In this document: positions 9,601 through 22,764 of the stretch, one piece after another
How positions within the stretch are numbered: the first letter of the stretch is position 1
How the letters are laid out: each line of letters starts with the position of its first letter
Source of the DNA: Auriscalpium vulgare
Lineage: Eukaryota; Basidiomycota; Agaricomycetes; Russulales; Auriscalpiaceae
Direction: 5' to 3'
Assembly: GCA_019915015.1 (NCBI GenBank)
Contig: JAHBBC010000030.1
Location: 424,079-488,078 of the forward strand
Length of the DNA stretch: 64,000 nt
The notes under the pieces: model-generated
What the model was told of the DNA's origin: nothing
Seen by the model: the letters and a program-made list of their open reading frames with translations, nothing else
Databases searched by the model: none
Program-made: the position numbers and the translations under genes

Positions 9601-11477
9601 GCAGATGCATCGGCCTCCTCGATAACTTGAGGAGTCTCCGCATTATCAGATGGCTCCAGCGCGGTCGACGTGGGCTCGCGCACATCAACGGCCGTGGCCG
9701 ATGCCAATGCCTTCTCAAGTGGGAGCTTAGGCCGCCCAAGAAACGGGATGCTCAGCGAGAATCGGCTCGTGGAAGGATTGAGAGAGGATAGATGCTGACT
9801 GGCGTCGCCGGACACGACCCCAGGAGAGGTCATCGGCGCCGAAGGTTCAGAGGTTGACAGCAAAGGCACCTCAGAGTCGATGGACGACGGCGTAAGCGGA
9901 GAGGCGATCGCAGCGGCGACGGGTGGGGGCGGCGGCGGGGACTGCGCAGGTGTGGGTGACGGCGAAGATGCCGGAGAAAACCAGGTCCGTTTGACTGGGA
10001 TGGATATAGGAACCGTTGACGAGGAGGATGCAGCGGTCGCCGGGGCGGGGACAGCGGGAGGGCGGGGTGGCGTTGGGGGAAGAATGGCCATAGCTGGCGG
10101 TGATGAGACTCCACTGACATCCGCTGTTGGTGCCGGTTGGGTCAGAACCGCTGCAGGTGCATCCTTTCGCGGTATCTCGAGAGCTGTTGATTTAGGAGGC
10201 GGTAGCTCCGCTCGTTTCTGTGATGACTTGGTACCACGGGACATGGACCCGAACCACGAGGAACGAGGCGGTGAGGCTTTCACTGTGAGCGAGGAAAAAG
10301 TCGAAGGCAACGTTGATGCCGCCGCTTCATCCATATTTGACTGCTCTGGTGATGGCGGCGTAACAGAGGGCTCGAGGCGCCGAGAATTTGGTAGAGGGCC
10401 TAACAAGCGAAAATGTCAGTAAGTGGGAAGACATAGGCACCTCTTGAGAAATGGATATTGGCTTACATTGACTCTCTGCGCTACCTTCAACACCTGCGCA
10501 TATAGTCAGCAATCGTGTTGTACACTTCGACTGTCTAACAAGAAGATCCGTGCGGGGACAACCATACACTGGAGGCTTGCCGACCGAGTGTTCATGTGAG
10601 AGGGTAGTTGGCCGCCAATTACCACGAGGTAGGGCGCCCTATGTCCAAATACTCATGGATGAAGAGACTTCCACCCAGAACCAATGTCGATCCCGTCGGA
10701 TGCGAAAGCCCGAGAGAGAGATTCACCTGCATTTACAACGCTGTTGCTGACTGCATAAGGAAGTAGTCAGCAATCGCGTCGCGAGTCTCCAAGGAACAAA
10801 ATAAATGTGGCGACATAGCGAGGCACTCTGCACGGAAGCTACTGCGTCGCCATCTCCATATGACTCTGGACAGGACGTTGGTTGCCGCCAAATTGTCCAG
10901 ATTCAACTCCTTTTAAGGACGCATAGAAAACAGACATATCTCCGCGGCGAGAGAAAACACATTGCATGTAGATGCAGCCAGTCGTCGGCCAGTGGCTCTA
11001 TGATGCGCACAGGAACGCTGGAGCAACGCGCTCCCGACTACAGCCCGCCCGTTTCACGTCTCCCCGTGGCTCTTTCGCCGCAATCCAGAGCACTCCACGT
11101 GAAGATTCAAGGGAAGGAAGACTCACCTGTATCGCTCATCGTGAGGGGCTCGTCGTTCGTCGCAGTAGGGCTTGCCCGAGGTTCGACCGTCAGTAGCGGA
11201 GTGTCCGCAGCTGCGCGGAGCACAATCGTCATTATCGTCCACAGCGATGTGAGTGCGACGCACTTTGGGGTGTTCCACGCGTACTTGACCCCTCTTTGGA
11301 CGACTTCATGTCCATGTCACTCGGCCTCCTCGACATCGGTAACTGGGTGACTGCAGACGCCAGTGGTGCGCCGTTCTCGGGTTTCGCGAGAATGAAAGAG
11401 ACAGATGTTGGTGCTTTTTTCTTCGGTGCGGCCCTCCAGCTAAAATTAGAGCGTGTGGACTGAGGAGTGGAGGTCAT
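6629..11477 (-). CDS. Large alpha/beta-hydrolase-fold protein (putative esterase/lipase)
   Basis: Probable serine hydrolase; substrate and location unknown. It resembles the long fungal proteins of the yeast YML020W / S. pombe mug180 type (recalled, not searched). The N-terminal half is disordered and rich in Ser and Pro. The conserved part starts at VVVIGIHGWFPG (around 8382-8430), continues GAVMRTVLGE, then PTGTSSKFVNMMCQALE. The candidate nucleophile elbow is ATHSQGS (around 7945), with Ser flanked as in GxSxG. The C-terminus is KRKLQPITRLPKL. Exons I could place from the 5' end: 11477-11264, 11210-11127, 10750-10727 (24 nt), 10493-10467 (27 nt), 10399-9596, 9524-8382, then several more. 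Phases agree throughout. The 376-bp gap between exons 2 and 3 may hide another exon. The catalytic Asp and His were not located. Confidence 0.8.
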
Positions 11478-12170
11478 CGAAATCGAGGAAGCATAAGAGG
11501 ATCAGGATGGCACGAAGTCAAGGCGTGCCGGGCGCGTTCACGCGCTGCGGCTCAGTGTTCCCGATACGTCATGCCACGCGAGCTAGCCACTTATTTATGA
11601 AGAGAGAATGGCCGTCCGATGGAGAATACTTATAGATCTTCACAAGCATGGGCATATACAGTAACTTTCAGCAAGTCCTTCAAGTACTTGTGCCCTCCAC
11701 GTATGTAGCTATGAGAAGTTTACGAATTCCGTGGCCTGGTCACCAGCCCCTAACCTTACAACATGGCCTCGACATAAGCCTAACCTCATATTCGGGTATT
11801 GTACGTGGTCATAGACTATACTTAAGGACTCACGAGGAGGGATTCTCAGACTGCGCTGGTTTAGGATTCAGTCCGTACTTGAGTACTTGACCAGTATCTG
11901 GCGTCGTCACTGTTGATACAATTTGCTTGTAGGGCTGGCCCAAGGCTGGCCACCAATCTAGTAGCTGCGTCCTGCCACCGTCCGGCCCGGCCAGGAACCA
12001 AAAAGCTCGCGGAAGTAGCCCAAGTTGCACTGAGAGTCCAGCACCCTTCCCTCTACACCAGACACCTCCGTTGCTCGCGCGGCCTAAAACTTTGCCTCAC
12101 TAGTCGGCATGTTCATTGGCCGTCCCTCAAGTCCGGATTAGCGGGAGGAGATTCTGATAGGCAAACGTTT
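11478..12170. other. Divergent intergenic region
   Basis: This separates the start of the hydrolase-like gene (minus) from the start of the Ser-rich gene (plus), so it holds both promoters. Several GTACTTG/CAAGTAC-type words occur between 11680 and 11890. No coding frame or clear TATA element is evident. Confidence 0.5.
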
Positions 12171-12209
12171 ATGGCGTCCAGCGTTGCACTCAGTTTTCGA
12201 AATTCCACC

Positions 12210-15150
12210 ATGACTACCGACTCGCGCACGCTCCAGGGAACTCCTCAATCTCCCTCATACATTCCTGTCATTTCGCCACGCCCGTCGAGGAGCGTTCTTC
12301 CCAGCTCTTTATCCGTCCCGCAATTGGGCCTGGTGCCCACGAATCGCAAGTCGTCAGGTGGCTCCCCTGGACAATCGACCTCGACGACCACCCATGCCAA
12401 CAGCGTCCATAGTCCCAATTCTTCCATTCCTTCTTTGCGCTCCCTGCGGAGTCTGCTGCCTTTCAGCTCTGGGAAACCCGGTAGCCATGGTGGCAGTTCG
12501 TCGGGCAGTTTCTCTGGGCCATTCTCTGGCTTTGGCTCGTCCCGTCGTTCCATGACTGCAGAGCGCAAGACTTCGGGCACATATTCAAAGGTCGAACAAC
12601 AGGAGGACAACAGCCCCGTCATTTCTATCGAAGCGACGCCTCACCGTAGTCCCGCAGAGAGCCAGCAAAACTCGCCACCCCCTCCGCCGCCCGAACACGC
12701 CCCGTTCCAGCCCAAAGTGCAGTCAGATGCGGACAAAGGTGCGCCGTATCCTCTTGTCTTCAAAGTTCATTGCTGACATTCTGTCAGGTCCACCGATGAT
12801 AATGTATACCCCTGATGCCCCATTGAGTTTGGAGTTGTCCACCATCCTCGAGTCCGACCTTTCAGGCATGTCCAAACACCTTCCGTCTATTGATGACTCT
12901 CGACACAGCACCCTTGACTCGTCGCCAGAGACGCGGGCTGATACCGAATGGACTATCCACCGTCCACTAGAGACGGAAGCGTCACCACACATGCCTACCA
13001 AGGCTGTAATGACGCCAGATCCGCAAGACACATCCGCGCTCGATCTCTCTACTACGCATCTGACTGCCGAGGTCATGCAGGCCTTGAAGGAGAAGCTCTC
13101 AGGCGGTAATTGGTTGGACGTGCCCATCGTGCATGACGTGTCGACCAGCCGTCCAGCCAGTGAAGAACCCGGACAGGGCGGCGATTCTAGTTTTCAGCTA
13201 GAGAGTTTGGATCCAGATTTAGCGGCGCTCCTTAGTCCCAATCGTATGACGGGAACACTCCCTGGTCTGCGCATTCCGGAGAGACTCCCACTTCCCGCAA
13301 AAACGCCTCCGCCATCTGCAAAGAGCAGCTTTCCTCCCCGAATATTCATGCCCTCCCACCTGAGCACCCCGCAACTCCCTACATCCGCGCTACCCCCCTC
13401 CCCAAATGGTCTTTCCCCTTTGTCCGCAACAGAATCCAGTGGCTCTCAATCATCTCCCGCGCGCACCATCGCTTCCGCCTCCCTCTCTCGCTCGTCTTTG
13501 AGCCGGGCGCATTCTTTCACTCACAAGCCCCGGATTTCGCGCTCAGTAACCGACCGACCGCAGCGTCCGGACCGCACTCAAGGCGACCTTTCCTCCTCCC
13601 GCACGGCGTCGGACCCGGTGCTCCCCCTTGATGAAGCGCGACGTGCCTCCATGGACAACACCTACGTGAGACGCCCCGCACCACCGTCCCCACTATCCGC
13701 AGAACCGGCCGCGCCACCACTGTTCCCCCAGCAACCCGTCACCGACGCGCAGCGGCGGCCTGTTATGGCACGCCAGACCACCACACCAGGGCGTCCGGCG
13801 CTGTACAACCCGGCCGCCGCCGCGCGCCTCATGCGCTCCGCCGGGCCTTCGACCTCGCCGAACAGCTGGGATGCAGACTCGGTGTCGCCATCCTCACGGG
13901 CGCCCTCGTCTATGTCCATGGGCGCGCCCGCGCGCCGTTTGCACCGCGCGCGGCCCAGCGCGGACGAGGACCTGCGGCGCCCGAACTCCAGTAGCGAGGC
14001 GTCGGGATCTCAGACTCTGCAGCGCAATAGGAGCTTCAGCGTTGGTGTTGGTAGCAGGGAAGGGCCCAGCACGGAGTGGCTGGGCCCGCGCGCAGCGAAG
14101 GCGTTCGCTGCCGCAGGGCTGCTGGATCACGATCGCGATGCCAATGTTTCGGGGGCGGGATCGCGATTTGCGACTGTCAGGAGCATGGGCGAGCACGACT
14201 ATCGCTCTCAGTATGCCCCGTCGCGCGCGGCGTTCTCGGAGGCGGGCTCGGGTTCATCATGGCGGAGCGTTTCGCGGGCCATGACGAATTCTGAGCACGG
14301 TGCGATTTTCGACAGCGTCTCGACGACACCGCGTACGACGTTCTCATCGGGCTCAACGGCCCCCACGTCCGTGTCCGGCGCGTCCTCGCCGCAGCATGTG
14401 CAGGCGGCGTTACAGTCGCTGCAGGGTAAGCACGCGCTGGAGACGGGCACCCTTCTCGCGGCGCTCGCGGACTCGCAACGCACAGCGCAGACGCTGAGAG
14501 ACGAAAATGCGCATCTGAGCGGGCGCGTGCAAGAACTGGAGGCTCAGCTCGCGAGCGCGCATGCCCAGCTTCGCCACCCGCCGTACGCGCCGCCACCGCT
14601 GTCGCGCTCCGTGCTCGATCGGGTGGGGCGGCCCACCTCTTCAGACGGTCGAGGCCGACGCTACCAGCCACGCAGCCAACTCATCCTCGGTGGTGAACTG
14701 TCACCCCAGCGACAGTCGCCGCTCCTCGGCGATGACAACGACGAGAACGAGCTGCTGTCTACGTCGCATCTGGACTCAACATATCGCATGGAGCGCAAAC
14801 GTTACAGCGGCGCCGAGTCGATCTTCACGCACCCGGCGAGTAACATGTCGCTCCTGCTGCACGAGGATGGGGTCCCAGATCGCTCGCACCCCGGGTCCAT
14901 GCGCTCGTCGTCACCTGGCTCGTCGTCGCGCCGCTTCAGCGTTTCACATCATGCGCCGCGGCCATCACTCGGCTCGAGCGTGGGCAACATCTCGCCAACG
15001 ACAGCGAGCTTCAGCATGGCGGAGATGCAGAGCTCCCCAAAGAGCCTGTTCCTGCGCCCAGAGCACGAGCTGCATTTGGGTGACATGGCGAGCTTGGATC
15101 TGCGCTTCGATGGCGAGGACGACGAGCATGGGGCGGACGACGGCGATTGA
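12210..15150 (+). CDS. Ser/Pro-rich hypothetical protein with a C-terminal coiled coil
   Basis: No function recognised. Two long exons flank a 49-bp intron near 12739-12787; after splicing the frame stays open to TGA at 15148-15150, giving roughly 960 residues. The ATG at 12210 has a strong CCACC context; an in-frame ATG at 12171 is also possible. Most of the chain is low complexity (Ser, Pro, Arg, Thr) with many Ser-Pro sites, as in phosphorylated scaffold or polarity proteins. A coiled coil with leucine heptads lies around 14410-14570 (the LQGKHALETGTLLAALADSQ region through LSGRVQELEAQLASAHAQL). The C-terminus is acidic. No enzyme domain was seen. It could be a cytoskeletal or signalling adaptor, but that is inference. 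Confidence 0.75.
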
Positions 15151-16313
15151 TGTCTTTGCGTGGCTGGAAAGAGTCGCCCAGTTTCTGCTGCCCTATGTAT
15201 TATGCTCGTATACTCATGCTATATGTTCGCGGAAGGCTATCTTGTCACTTGACATTCGCTTTCCACTCAGTGTGTTTTCATCTCCTCTGTTTTCTCACCT
15301 GCACTATCGCTTTCGTTCTTCTCTGTCCCACAGACTTCCCGACCACACTGCGTGCGCATAGACTTTTGTATACCCCACTTCATTTTCATAAAATATTGTA
15401 GATACATTTCAATATTGGGTGGTTCCTTTCGCAATGGCTACGGTGTATCATTAGTGTACTTAAATTACTCCAGATATCGGGGCTTAAATCAAGCATTGAA
15501 GTTCGATAGTACGTCGAATCACTCGAACGAAGGACACTGTAAAACAAACCAGTGGCATGTCACGACTAGCTCGGCGTCTACAAAATCTCAGAAGAAGTCA
15601 ATACCTATGATGACCGCATACGGCTGCAATTCGTCTTGCAATGAGGCCTCAGACATATTGACTCTCTGCGAGCAATACTTATTTGCCGCGAATCAATAAT
15701 GTCAGCCAGGAAAAGTTCTTTCGAAAGGGGATGCTATCATGCGGCAGTGACGAGTTGATAGGGTTACAATTGAGATAAAATTGAGATGGTCTCATCTCAG
15801 GCGTGATGATGAATATTTCCACCGCGTGCCAACAACTGACAAAAACTCTGCTGCCTGTGTATACTGGACTCTTCACGCTTTTCAAGCTCTTCAAAATGCA
15901 GATACCCTTCAAGTATTCGACTGATATAAACAACGCACAGCTGTTTGAAATTTCCCTGGCGAAGTCGGGACTGGCATCAGCGCCGCTACAGATCACGATT
16001 CGGAGAACATACATATGGATTCAACATCAGTTCAAATCTTCAACTTCAAACTTCGAGACAAGTTCAAGACTTCGCAGGCCCCTAATGTGAGGTTGGGGTT
16101 AGGTGCTTGAAATCTGGGTTTACATAAGCCTTCTTTCAGTATGTACTGCAATAATATTACTGTATTATAGTCTGTATAACCTTACTTCGCACTCCGGGTC
16201 GGTGCCATCGTGCCGCTCCACTGGTCAATCCTCCCAGCAGTGTTGCTTCGTCTTACCGTTCCATACGACCCCATCAGTACACAGGAGCTGCACCAAGGGA
16301 CCCTCGACACGTA
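15151..16313. other. Intergenic, AT-richer
   Basis: This is more AT-rich than the flanking genes and holds 3' UTR and promoter sequence. The open frames at 15352-15699 and 15803-16090 lack domains and splice continuity. No repeat or RNA gene was seen. Confidence 0.5.
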
Positions 16314-18999
16314 ATGTCGCCGATGGACTCGGAACTATTGAACAGTACTACTAGTAATGGGAGTGAGGCGGCGAGGAACCCGCCGAGTCCTTCAACGTCG
16401 AACAAGGTGAGCAACCCAGGCGTTTTACGATACGACTGAAACAAACTGCTACATGGTCAAGGACACCGTCAGCCCGCCTTCGACCAAATGGCCTTACACT
16501 CCGAACACTGCCCTGGACGACATACCCGGAGTCTCGTACGCACTAGATTTGTTCTTGAAGTCCCTCATGGTGGAGTGCGAAGACTACTGCCATGCGAGTG
16601 ATCCAAAGAAGTACGTTCACGCATCCTTGTAGTCCGCTAGAACCTGCTGACATGCACGCCTCCCGTCAGAGAGCGGTTGTACTTTGCCACGGGCTTCGGC
16701 CTCATACAATGCGTGAAAGCGCTCATGTCGTATGAAGATGAGGTGCGTTTTTGGCTGCTGCGTGCTGCGTTGCGCACCGAACCGCGTTGACAGGATCTGC
16801 TCGCTGCCATCGGACATACCAAGCACGGCAACCACGTCGCTGCACAGCACCGCAAGAAGTCGGCATCACTTCCATGGCGACTGGCAGGCTACGTGACAGG
16901 TGGTTCTGGCATCAGCTGGGTGAAGAGCATGACTCCCGTCGAGCTCCACGCCGAGCTCGTGTACGCGGAGTCGCTGTTCGAGAAGGTGCCGTTCCCTGTC
17001 TCCTCCGTACACTGCGCTGTCTTCTCTAGCTAATATAGCCGCCAGGCGCTTCTCGGGATCGTGTACTCGGGCGACTGGCTCGCGTTCATCAAGGAAGCGT
17101 GAGTGCGAACCCCCACAGATATATTCCGCCGCTAATGCACGCACAGACTGAACATGCGTGCGACAATCCAGACATACCGGCTGCTCGGTAAGTACGTCGA
17201 CGCCATGGACGCAGAGGCGTTGGCGCGCGGCGAAGGTCCCGAGGATAATAATATCGACCGACATTTCCGCTCCGGCGTTTACCTCGGCGTCGGCATGTCG
17301 AACATCATTCTGAGTCTCATGCCCGCAAAGTTGCTTACCATCGTGGAGCTCTTCGGGTACAAGGGTGACCGCCATCTTGGCCTTGCATTGCTGGAGAAGG
17401 CCGGCGGCTGGACGCGCGAGTCGTCTGAGCCGTCCGTTAGCAGAGGTGCGCGTGCTGACGTTTGTTTCCGCGTTAATACTCATGTTGTCTCCATATATGT
17501 CTCCATCTAGAGGATGAAGGTGTACGGCGGAGCATCTGCGACATGTGCCTCATGATATTTCATCTCGTCCTCTCGAGCTTCACCTACGACGGCGTCGACA
17601 TACGGATGGCACAGAAGATCGTCGATTGGAACCTCAAGCGGTATCCGAACGGTGAGCCACATCATACAGATTGAGCCTCGATGCTCATCAATCACAGGCG
17701 TATTTTTCCTCTTTGGGCAGGGTCGTCTCAGTTTGTGTCGCAGCCAGCCTCGCCGCGCCATTGCATGCTACGAGATGGCCATGAACGCCCAGAATCAGTA
17801 CCGCAACCTTCACCACGTGTCTTTCTGGGAGATGGCTATCGCGCGCATCGCATTGTGGGAGGTGCCAGAGTCCCTCGTGTGCTGGAGGAATCTGCAGAAG
17901 GAGTCAACCGTCCGTATACGTGTTCTTCACTTCGTGAGCTTCGGCACTGACAGCCGACGAAGTGGTCGAAGGCATGCTATACCTACGGTGTCGCAACGCT
18001 TCTGCTCCAGCTCGGCGGCGAGACGAATCGCAAGGAGGCATTGCAGCTCATGAGCGAAGTACCGAAACTGCGTCAGCGCATCGCGGGCAAATCCATTCCC
18101 TTAGAGGTGCGCGCCGCCATTGTCGTCGTTTTCTCACTGACTCTCACCTGGCATAGAAATTTGTCGCGCGCAAGTCGCGCAAATGTCTGTCGCAGGAGGG
18201 ACATCTCACGCTTCCTGCATTAGAGCTCGCGTACATATTTCATGGGATCGCACACGCCCCGCGCGAGGTGATTGTCGGAAAGATGCTGCCGCTGGTCCAG
18301 ACGCAGCTAGCGGAACTCCGAGCGCATGAGGCCGATACAGCCAAGTACGTCAATGCGGCGAACTTCTGGGATGATATGTGTCTGGCGCGATTCCTTGAGG
18401 CGGTCTGTCTTCGCTATATTGCGTATCCAGTAAGTGGGTTGCTACTGCGTAATGATTGGCGAACTAACCCTGCGCGACTGACTGCAGGACCCAGATGCCC
18501 TACTAGACCCCGCAGAGATAGTGACAATCTCGCAAGAGGACGCCGCTGCACAGTCAATTGATGCGTTTGAATCTGTTTTTACCAACGGGCAGAAGATTGA
18601 GCTCGATCACTACATTGTGTATTATGCCCGTACGCAGCGAGGTTCCTCGTCTCTCTTAATATCTTCGACCTGACCAGTGGCTGGTAGATTTCGAATATGG
18701 CCGCCTGCTCGCGTGCAAGGGCGACAAGGACGGAGCGCGGAAACATCTGGACCTCGTGTTCTCTGGGAAGCATCTTGAAGTCAACGCCGCTGGTCGGAAG
18801 GTCCGTTGCCGTTACCCTCAGCGCGTCATCTGTTTACCCATCATATTTCCTTGCCTTATCTATAGGGCAAATACAGCCTTGAGGTTCGTTTTTTTTGGGC
18901 TTCGTTACCAAACGATATTAGCTGACTTTCGCACAGAGCGCACTGCATATGCGGACGAACGCCGCTCTGGAAGCACTAGAGAAGAACAAACGCTCATAA
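16314..18999 (+). CDS. IML2 / TTC39 (DUF3808) family protein
   Basis: This family includes the yeast mitochondrial outer-membrane and inclusion-clearance protein Iml2 and animal TTC39, and is built of TPR-like helices. The ATG at 16314 begins MSPMDSELLNS; exon 1 ends at AAG before GTGAGC. Conserved stretches in order: DDIPGVSYALDLFLKSLMVE, HAELVYAESLFEKALLGIVY, FRSGVYLGVGMSNIILSLMP, GDRHLGLALLEKA, VFFLFGQGRL, and a late cluster around LGRLLACKGDKDGARKHLDL, which is a TPR-like repeat. The last exons read GKYSLE and SALHMRTNAALEALEKNKRS, ending TAA 18997-18999. About a dozen short introns. The gene looks intact. Family call is from motif memory; a role in lipid-droplet or inclusion handling is only by analogy. 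Confidence 0.85.
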
Positions 19000-20204
19000 C
19001 ATGGACATCTAGCGAATGCTGTAATACCATCCTGACATCCATATCCCCGGAACGCTCGTGCCGTTCGAATTGTTACTGCTTATATCTAACTGTATCTCAC
19101 CTGTGGATTAGTGTCCTTGCTGCAGCAATACCAGTCACGGAACACCCTTGCTACTGCTTATCCATTACATCGCTCCATGGCTGTCATTGGATGTGGAAGG
19201 TTTTCTTGCAGTTCGGCCTGGCGCCCGCCGGCAGTTTGCACAGCACATGATAATTCGAGCGTCCCGGTTGCCGCAGGTGCGCTCCTTCTCTGATTGTCGT
19301 TTAATCTTCAGACCCACGGCATCTACCTAGCAAAAGCTTCGACTCTGCCGCATCCTAGCTTCGACTCCACGTAGCAACGAGAAGCACTCGATGGCATAAG
19401 CGGCCTTAAACGAAAGCACCGGGTGCTGTTAATTCTGTATTGAAAGAGCAGCACCATATGCCATGCGATCGTTGGAGTGACAACAGAGGAAGGTATAGGA
19501 CGGCCATCGCTTAAAGATGCTAAAACCTTGTTGCAGGGCACACCTTCTCGCTGCCTTTCCATTGCTCGGGCTTATTCCGAGGCCGGCGCTGTGGGGCCAT
19601 CCACGCTGATGGCGCTTAACGGGGACCCCAAAAAGCTTCCCTTACCGGTGCCGCGCCAGAAACACAACCGTAGATATGTAAGTGCCACCCTTTCCTTCTG
19701 GGTTTGTGACCCCCTTGACAAGTCATAGCTGCTGCGTGTCTCTATAGACATGTAGGGGCTCCCAGCCGTCGATCCACCGCGAGTCTTGTGCCCTACTTTC
19801 TTCGCCTAATTCACAACAGAGTCTTGTCTACTTTCGTTCATGTCACAGTACTAGTTTGTACGGAAGGGGGTGTCATCTCATTTGTACGTCATCTTTTGCG
19901 GCCGTTGTGAGGCGTAACTCTAATGATGTTGTTGTCTCCACCTTCGCTTCCCCAGCTTCTCCTTTTCATCTGCGCAAATGAGATCGCAGAAGGCCATCTC
20001 CAAATCTTGTGTTGTCCGATCAAAACCCGAAGGTCGGAGTGGTGTCGCTTCTGGCGCTCCGCGCATGCGACATAAACGAGTGTAACGGCAATACCCCCGA
20101 TGCGCCTCTACCGTCGATACAAGTGTCCGGGTCTCCAAAGTCCTCCGCACCCCGCTTTCTTTCCTTCCTTCTGCCTAGCCAGTACAAGCCAGCGTCCGGA
20201 AAAC
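19000..20204. other. Intergenic with unassigned open segments
   Basis: Open segments at about 19148-19273 (ending before a GTGCGCT donor-like site) and 19477-19728 read like protein but could not be joined into a model. They may be remnants of a small gene or UTR. No repeats were seen. Confidence 0.35.
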
Positions 20205-22292
20205 ATGTCTACTGCTCTTCCGAGTCTCGATTCGACGTGAGTGCCTCGACGAGTGCCCGGAGGTCTTCCTGATCCAAGTAATTGCTGCAGGATGGGCGGG
20301 CTGTACATTGGCATCTTGGCTAGCGCGGCGTAAGTCCATAACCAGTGCGTCCTGTCTGCGACTTGAGTGCTGACGTGCATTGCTCTCGTGTACATAGCTT
20401 GTGGGGAGGTGAGAGTTGAGAGACGACATCGTGCACTCGACTGCTAACTCGTTGTGTAGTCACGACTTTGCAAACATGGTACTACTACCGCGAATATCCT
20501 AAAGATCCCTGGCATTTCAAGGCACTGGTACGGCGGTCTTCTGCCTCTCTCCATTTTCTCTCGTCTCACGATGGCAGGTTGCGGTTGTGTTCGTTCTTGA
20601 CACTTTTCACCAAATATTGATCGCACATACCGGTGAGTCTCTGAGCGATGAGATTGGGACGAACACTCATCGACTTCAGGCTACACATACCTGGTAACGC
20701 ACTTCTTCGATCCGCAATTCCTCGGCCATATCGTTTGGTAAGTCTCCTGTTCTCATTCCTTCGTCGAGCAATTACTCACATTGAAATAGGAGCATCGTTG
20801 TGAGTGCGCTTTTATAGTGTGACCAGAATCAGTTGCTGATGCTTGGTCAGACGGAGGTGATACCTGCAGTACGTGGCAGATTACTGCGCATAGTATCGTT
20901 GTGTTGACACACCCGAAGGCGATAGTGTCCTTTCTTGTCCAGTGGTAAGCTTCTAAATACTCTGTCACCTCAACTTGACTTACAGAATATTCGCAGTTTC
21001 TTCATCACTCGAATTTGGATCCGTGCGTTTTTGGGTCTCATCGCCTGTACATCGTCGACTGAAACTATTGCAGTCAGCAAAAAGAATGTGGTCGTGGTCG
21101 GCGTTGTGGTACGTTGAGCCGCGTGATTCACAGTATGAGTCATATCTCACAACTCGCGCAGTCTCTCTTCGTTTTGGTGCAACTTGGTAAGTGGTCATTC
21201 TGCCAGAATGTCGCTCTCATTTCCAATTCTCATGAGGCATCAGTCGTGACCATAGGTTAGTGAAGCTACTATCACTGAAGCAGCTTTTTTTGACGACGGG
21301 TTCGTGGGGAAGTTTACCTTGCAAAGGCGTGCGTAACCCCGTCTCTGGGCGACTGGATAGCAATTGTGACCCCATCTCTTTAGGTTCACTTTCAGCACGT
21401 ACGCCGAACTTGCGACGATCAAGGTCTATCACGCAGTTAGTCTTTTACCCAGCATTGACCTCATCGTTGTGTAGGGTTGGTCTATGGCAATTAACGGAAC
21501 AACGGTCGCCTCGGACACTTCTATCGCTCTGGTGCTTTGCTATCTGCTTCGAAACTCTCGCACAGGATTCAGACGGTACGTGGCGTGTCTGTCCATACAT
21601 GCTTTGCTGATGCCCCATTTCAGGTCCGATACGTTGATCAACAAACTTGTGCGTGCCCTCATCCGTCTCGGCCAGTCGGTATATATCTCAGTTGATGCAG
21701 ATCCTGTTCACTGTCAACACCGGATTACTGACGAGGTTTGTTCACCTTTGCTCGCCTCGTTGCATCTGACCGATAGACTGGGTCGCGAACAGCATCGACG
21801 CCGTGTGCTCTTTGGCCACTGTAAGCGCATCGTATTGCCGTCCGATGAGTTGCCTGAAGCAGCCTGTATAAGATTGCCGCCCTTCCGAACACATTTGTTT
21901 ACATCAGTTTCTTCTTCGCGCAGAGTCGCCGTGCGTGCCTCTTTCCTAACTGCTCCTCCATCGTCTCACTCAGCATCTGCAGTCTACTCCAACTCTTTGA
22001 TGGCGACTTTGAACGCGCGAAACCACCTGCGGAATGATACTACTAACGGAAGCTCATCGATCTCCCTTTCGGGGATAGGCGGGCGGAACGCCGCTGTCAC
22101 AGACCCGTCCTTCCATCCGCTGGGCATCGTAAGTTTCGAGGCTGAAGTTCCTATGGCGGGTCCGACTGATCATGTGTCGTTTAGCGATCCCAGCAGGCGA
22201 ATGTCGCAATCAGGATCGATACCACGACCGAGTACAACGGCGAAACAGATGTGGATGTGCGTCGTTGGCCACTCTCCTCCCGGCCCTGCTGA
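20205..22292 (+). CDS. DUF6534-domain integral membrane protein
   Basis: This is a seven-TM-like family of unknown function, strongly expanded in basidiomycetes. The ATG at 20205 begins MSTALPSLDSTMGGLYIGIL. Spliced pieces in order: ALWGVTTLQTWYYYREYPKD, HFKALVAVVFVLDTFHQILI, HTGYTYLVTHFFDP, FITRIWILSKKNVVVVGVV, SLFVLVQL, then the diagnostic domain: SDTSIALVLCYLLRNSRTGF, RRSDTLINKLILFTVNTGLL, TSIDAVCSLAT, IAALPNTFVYISFFFAQSRL, YSNSLMATLNARNHLRN. The tail is polar and ends TGA 22290-22292. At least 14 short introns were inferred, and the exons around 20820-20945 and 21240-21400 are the least certain. No key part appears lost. Confidence 0.85.
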
Positions 22293-22764
22293 CCGCTGTG
22301 TCTGCAGAACTGCATCGACCGGAAAGAAAACGCGTCTTTCAATTCGTCCTGAGGAGGGTCACAGTCCGAGTAGAGTTCTTCAAAATAGAGCAGTCGATCA
22401 CTCCGTAGATACCTGGAGTCGCTGTGCGTGAGGGTGCGCTGCCGGCACGTGTGCCCCGACGTGACTGAGAGAAAATCAGAAATATGAAGGACCCTTGCAG
22501 CAGGCTCCACAGCGCTCCGCCGGGCACGCGGCGGTTGCGCGCTATCCCCGGCTAACGGCGGTCTCTTATCCGAACTCCAATTACGGCCACGCAGCGCTCT
22601 GCCAGCCGCGGCCGCCGTCGTCCAGCTGCTATGGCCGACCAGCATCTGCCCAATCGTGGTCTGCGCATGCTGGCATCACTGTCCCCTTCGCGTCTCGCCG
22701 GTGCTCATAAGCATGCCCAGGCGCTTTTCACACATCCACTCCTCCCCGTCCCCTCTTTTCTGGC
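22293..22764. other. Intergenic
   Basis: Promoter region of the P450 gene and 3' flank of the DUF6534 gene. A pyrimidine-rich run (22741-22761) lies just before the P450 ATG. No other feature was seen. Confidence 0.5.

Noticed and set aside
9880..10422. Plus-strand 180-codon frame
   Set aside because: Gly-rich mirror of the Pro-rich minus-strand exon at 9596-10399.
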